The notes below the pieces were generated by a model that did no database searches, was not told the origin of the DNA, and saw nothing but the letters and a program-made list of their open reading frames with translations. Below are positions 60,505 to 64,000 of a stretch of DNA of 64,000 nucleotides, piece after piece. The position numbers and the translations under genes were made by a program. Source of the DNA: Psilocybe azurescens. Lineage: Eukaryota; Basidiomycota; Agaricomycetes; Agaricales; Agrocybaceae. Location of the stretch: positions 62,001 to 126,000 of the forward strand of contig JAJIRX010000033.1 of the NCBI GenBank assembly GCA_023853785.1. The letters are read 5' to 3'. Position 1 is the first letter of the stretch. Every line of letters begins with the position of its first letter.

Positions 60505-61603
60505 GACTGGAATGCAACTATCCAGACCAGATATACGTCCCATCCACGACATTCCGCGATGCTTTTATCCTTCTTCTTCATAGGCTATTTCTGTTCGCAA
60601 CGCGTTGATTCATGGTTACGGGCCGCATCAATGGGGGAGGAGTGGCGTCTCCTGCCCGAGTACAACGCAGGGATAGAAAAGCCCATATGGTGTGATAACA
60701 GGGAAGAAGATATGTGTGACGTACAGTCGTACTCGCATACGTATTCCCTTAGAGAGCTGAAAATGCGATTAGCATGCTAATTTCTGGATCTAGAAGGACT
60801 CATATCAAACATGGATATGAACCGACACATATGTCATTTTCATAAATGCTCACCCCGTCCAAGTTAAAAAAGTATCCTCGAAGAAAAACTCTAGTTTCGA
60901 ATCTCTTTCTAAGACGCGTAATGGTCATGACTTTGATGGTACGGCATCTGGCAATGAATTTTGCAGGCGATGATGACACAGGTGATCACAAGTGCACGAG
61001 GAGTGGTGTGGATACTCGGCGAGCTAATTCCATTATGAGGAAATTTCTTTGCTTCTGATCAACAGAAGAACATGATACTTACATATCGCCGATATTTGAT
61101 GAAAAGACAAGTCGTAAGTCCTCATAATACCATGAAAACCGAGTCACGGAGAACACTGCGGGCCGAGGGAATTGCGCACAAGGTGGGATACGGACTGCAA
61201 AACCTGCCGAAATCATGAAAGAAGAGTTATTTATAACCTAATCCTAGAAAGCCGAAAGGTGGAGTTCGCAGTCCACGTGTTAAGTACAGGGGACTACTAT
61301 TCAACAAGATATCATACAACAGAGCCGCTGCCTCTTCGCATAAGCGTGCATTATAGGTAGACGATGACAGATACGCTCAGTGAGTGTAGGATTAGTAGGA
61401 TTGCTGGAGTCCTACATATCTTAGTAAATGCGGCGCCCAGGAATTGACAAAAATCTGCGCTCATATATTTGGAATTTACTTATTTACGTCTGAATTCACT
61501 GAAGGACTGTCAATGTCATTGGAGAAGAATTCCAAAAGCGTATTATATAGCCGTTGTGGGAAAGCAGCATTCTGTAAGTGGGTTATCATAACGGCATCAA
61601 CAA
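60505..61603. other. Intergenic between the two carboxypeptidase genes
   Basis: 1.1 kb that must hold the promoter of copy A and the 3' end of copy B. Only short ORFs are present and no gene is recognised. Confidence 0.4.
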
Positions 61604-63760
61604 TCACGTAGACGACAATGACTGGTTAGCCATAATCTGAGTAAACATCTGAGCAGCAGCCTGCCCATATGCCAAAGTACCGAACTGTAGGCATCGTGGT
61701 GAGCAATGAAAGGAGTCTAAATTTATCCAAGGAGCTCACCTTGTAGGCCGGTACTTCGTGACCAGCTCCGAAAATGCGAACGTATGAGAACAGGCCAGCA
61801 TTTTTGAATTGACCAGCTTTTTGACCAGCAACGGTGTAGGTTTGAAACGCCTGCTGTTTGAACACTGGGGTAAACTGTGTGTCTAGTGCGTCGACCTGGT
61901 GTCTCTCAGAAAACTGTTCATTCCTATAGAGACTCCATCAGGCTTACCATAGCCTCGACCCCGTTGAAATTGAGAATGTAGTCCTGAAAATAAGGCATTA
62001 GATACCATCTGAAATACTGTAAAACTGATGATAGGACATACAGCATCACCGTCATAGACGATTGTTCGGACCTTGAGAGAAGTTAACCAGCAGCTAGGAA
62101 TCAAATGCCACGGGCGCTTACACCGGCGTTAATGACTGTCTCTAGGTCTGGACGCGAGTTCCTCATCCAATCACCTGGTCATACTTATTTAGATATGTCT
62201 CAAATGACCTGACAGGAGAACATACCGGTGGCTGCAAAGTTCGAGTATACATCTTCATTGGTTTCCTGCCAAGTCGCCTCTGCTCCGACCTTGCTTGAAA
62301 TTGAAGCCAAGTATTTAGTGAGATCGGGTGGATATGGATCGGGATTCTTGGTGAGAACGTAGTAGACCTTGGAAATGATATGTTAGCGCTAGTTCTGCAT
62401 TCCTACAGTATATTATCCTACATCAAAATTCCCAGCAAGTGGAGACAAGATATCATTATTACAAAAGTTTTGTGCTTTAGAACAGACAGAGTTGGAGCCA
62501 CCGTTATTACAAGAAATAATCTATTAGGAACGTTAGTGTGCAGATTTTGCCTCCTGACAGTTGGGTCATACCTGAGCTTTGCAGCCAGTTGACGATGACC
62601 AGGATGAATTAGCTTTGGAGAGTACAGACGTCGAAACCAAGGCATGGTAAGGATTGCTAGCGGCATATGTGATGTATCCGGGATATTGTGTCAAGGGATC
62701 CTAAGCAGAGATATCTATATCACTTCAATGAGCAAGACAAGTCAATGGAGGGCACTCACTGTGAGCCCATCGCCGACTCCGAGGACTTTGAGATTCAACT
62801 TGACACCAGATACCGTGCCAGCGTCAATGGCGGCGTTCTGAGACAAGAAGAAGCTAACCACAAGCCGTTGAGTATTATAGTACGAAGGACAACCCCACCA
62901 GAATCACTTACGCTGCAAATGTAGGGCCATAGTGTCCACCATACCTGATAAAACACGAGGTTAGCTGAGCATCATCTCCAGCCTAGAGGGTTTTCACTGA
63001 CGATTCTGTCCAAATAGCTAGGTTATTCGGCTGATACTTCGAGAATCTCGAGTCCGAGAGGAAGATCTGCATAAAGGTCCATATATCGGATGCAGCCTGC
63101 TGGGACGTCCCAACTTTAAGGTCTCCATGAGAGAATCCCACTCCAACAGGTTGGTCAATGTACAGGACGTTGGCTTCGTTGTTCCAAGAGAACGGATTAA
63201 GAGTAACCGAGGAACTGTCATTGGTGATGCGGCAGGGTCCATGTTCCTGGAACAGGCCAATCATACTCGAGCTTCCAGGCTATTGGGGGAGTTAAAAATA
63301 GTATAAAAAAAACCAATGTGATGTGCGCCTTACGCCACCGTTAAACCACAAAGCGAGGGGTGCTGTGTCGGGGTTCTTCCGAGCTGCGAAGAACCAAAAC
63401 CTACAGCATTATGAGAGTTGTACTATGAAGCGGAGGACGGAAATTTAAGCTCACCAGATGCTCTCCGTTGCAGTTAAATCGCCGTAACCAGAGGCTTGGA
63501 AGACTCCGGGAGTGGTTTCTACATTAGTTAAAAAGATGTTAAGGTTTATTGGACATGAGGTTATGCTAACCACAAACGCCGGAGTTCTGAACAAGACGCA
63601 GTTTTCCTGGAGTCGTGGCCGATGTAGAAGCCTGCTTGAAGGTCAATGGTGGTGTCTCTGGAACACCCCCAAGGATTCCTCCAATGATCGGAACCTGACC
63701 TCCGAGCACACCACCCAACCACGACAAAAGAGCAGTAAGATACAAAGCGGAGAGCAGCAT
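61604..63760 (-). CDS. Secreted serine carboxypeptidase (peptidase family S10), copy B
   Basis: Tandem paralogue of copy A with the same exon pattern. Starts [20 protein letters not shown] (signal peptide), then [17 protein letters not shown], which mirrors the [15 protein letters not shown] of copy A. Then [44 protein letters not shown], and WTES-YGG with the catalytic Ser at an intron. [19 protein letters not shown], [13 protein letters not shown] with NFNGVEAM (Asp), [13 protein letters not shown] (His), then [18 protein letters not shown] and SLSST-stop at 61604 complete it. The gene appears intact. The start codon lies just downstream of a tRNA-like sequence in its leader. Confidence 0.93.
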
Positions 63761-63765
63761 ATCGT

Positions 63766-63812
63766 ATTAGCCTGTCGGTGTCGAACCGACCTCAGCGCCA
63801 ACAGATTTCGAC
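63766..63812 (-). ncRNA. tRNA-like 3' half (T-arm with B-box) in the leader of carboxypeptidase B
   Basis: The minus strand reads CGTCGAAATCTGTTGG, then GTCGGTTCGACACCGAC at 63790-63774, a perfect 5 bp stem and 7 nt loop with the B-box GGTTCGACACC, followed by AGGCTA. It looks like the anticodon arm to acceptor of a Ser/Leu-type tRNA, but no D-arm or 5' acceptor strand is found upstream. So it is a tRNA fragment or tRNA-derived piece, not a working tRNA gene. Confidence 0.4.
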
Positions 63813-64000
63813 GCATAGGCCTTTATAATCTATTGAAAGTCAGTTATTTATAATATAATCATGCCGGCGAAGGGTTCTATCTCGCTGATTTCATGAGTAG
63901 TACTGTTCGATCAGAGTGCCTCCATATGGTCACTCCTGTCCTTCTAATGGTCAAAAACAACGACATATCAAGTTTGTGATCATGACATTCCTTTAATTGA
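63813..64000. promoter_or_regulatory. Putative promoter region of carboxypeptidase B
   Basis: Upstream of the minus-strand gene. TTATAATATAATC (63849 region) and CTTTATAATC near 63820 are TATA-like on the plus strand (reverse complement GATTATAAAG). The placement about 60-100 bp from the ATG is reasonable. Confidence 0.3.

Overview
The window is nuclear DNA from a filamentous mushroom-forming fungus (Agaricomycetes, Basidiomycota). The evidence is: protein-coding genes cut by many 45-70 bp GT-AG introns, clear eukaryotic housekeeping genes (SMC3, RRP6), fungal DHA1 transporters, secreted S10 carboxypeptidases and a fungal-type GH24 lysozyme, together with a Tad1/I-like LINE and other eukaryotic transposons. 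The species cannot be named from the sequence.

Layout. 0-10 kb is a conserved block: the 3' part of SMC3 (+), a DHA1-type MFS transporter (-) and RRP6, the nuclear exosome exonuclease (-). From 11 to 56 kb the DNA is accessory and repeat-rich. It carries five dispersed copies (four gene-length, one broken) of a membrane-anchored protein-kinase-like family (11.2-12.6 -, 15.0-16.4 +, 22.6-23.8 - broken, 33.1-34.4 +, 54.8-56.2 kb -). It also carries two paralogous MFS transporters (16.5-18.3 and 37.1-39.0 kb, both -), each lying tail-to-tail with or downstream of a kinase-like copy, two or three small unrecognised genes, and a decayed GH24 lysozyme. 57-64 kb holds a fragment of a MuiA/DUF4139-type gene and two tandem serine carboxypeptidase genes.

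Four mobile elements of different kinds are delimited from the sequence. They are an 838 bp terminal-inverted-repeat element with a 3 bp target duplication inside kinase-like copy 3 (22.9-23.7 kb), a 2.06 kb element with inverted arrays of a TACTGATYTAACCCC-like motif and its own spliced ORF (24.6-26.6 kb), a 5.15 kb foldback element whose 1.7-2.45 kb arms are built of tandem repeats (43.0-48.2 kb), and a full-length but dead LINE with a poly-A tail and a 13 bp target duplication (48.2-54.6 kb).

Quality caveat: several otherwise well-conserved genes (SMC3, one MFS, two kinase-like copies, the lysozyme signal peptide) are broken by a missing single base, often in a run of A or T. That pattern fits homopolymer under-calling in a long-read assembly as well as real mutation, so these breaks should not be read as true pseudogenes without checking. 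The 4-base loss in kinase copy 4 and the nonsense codon in the lysozyme are not of that type.
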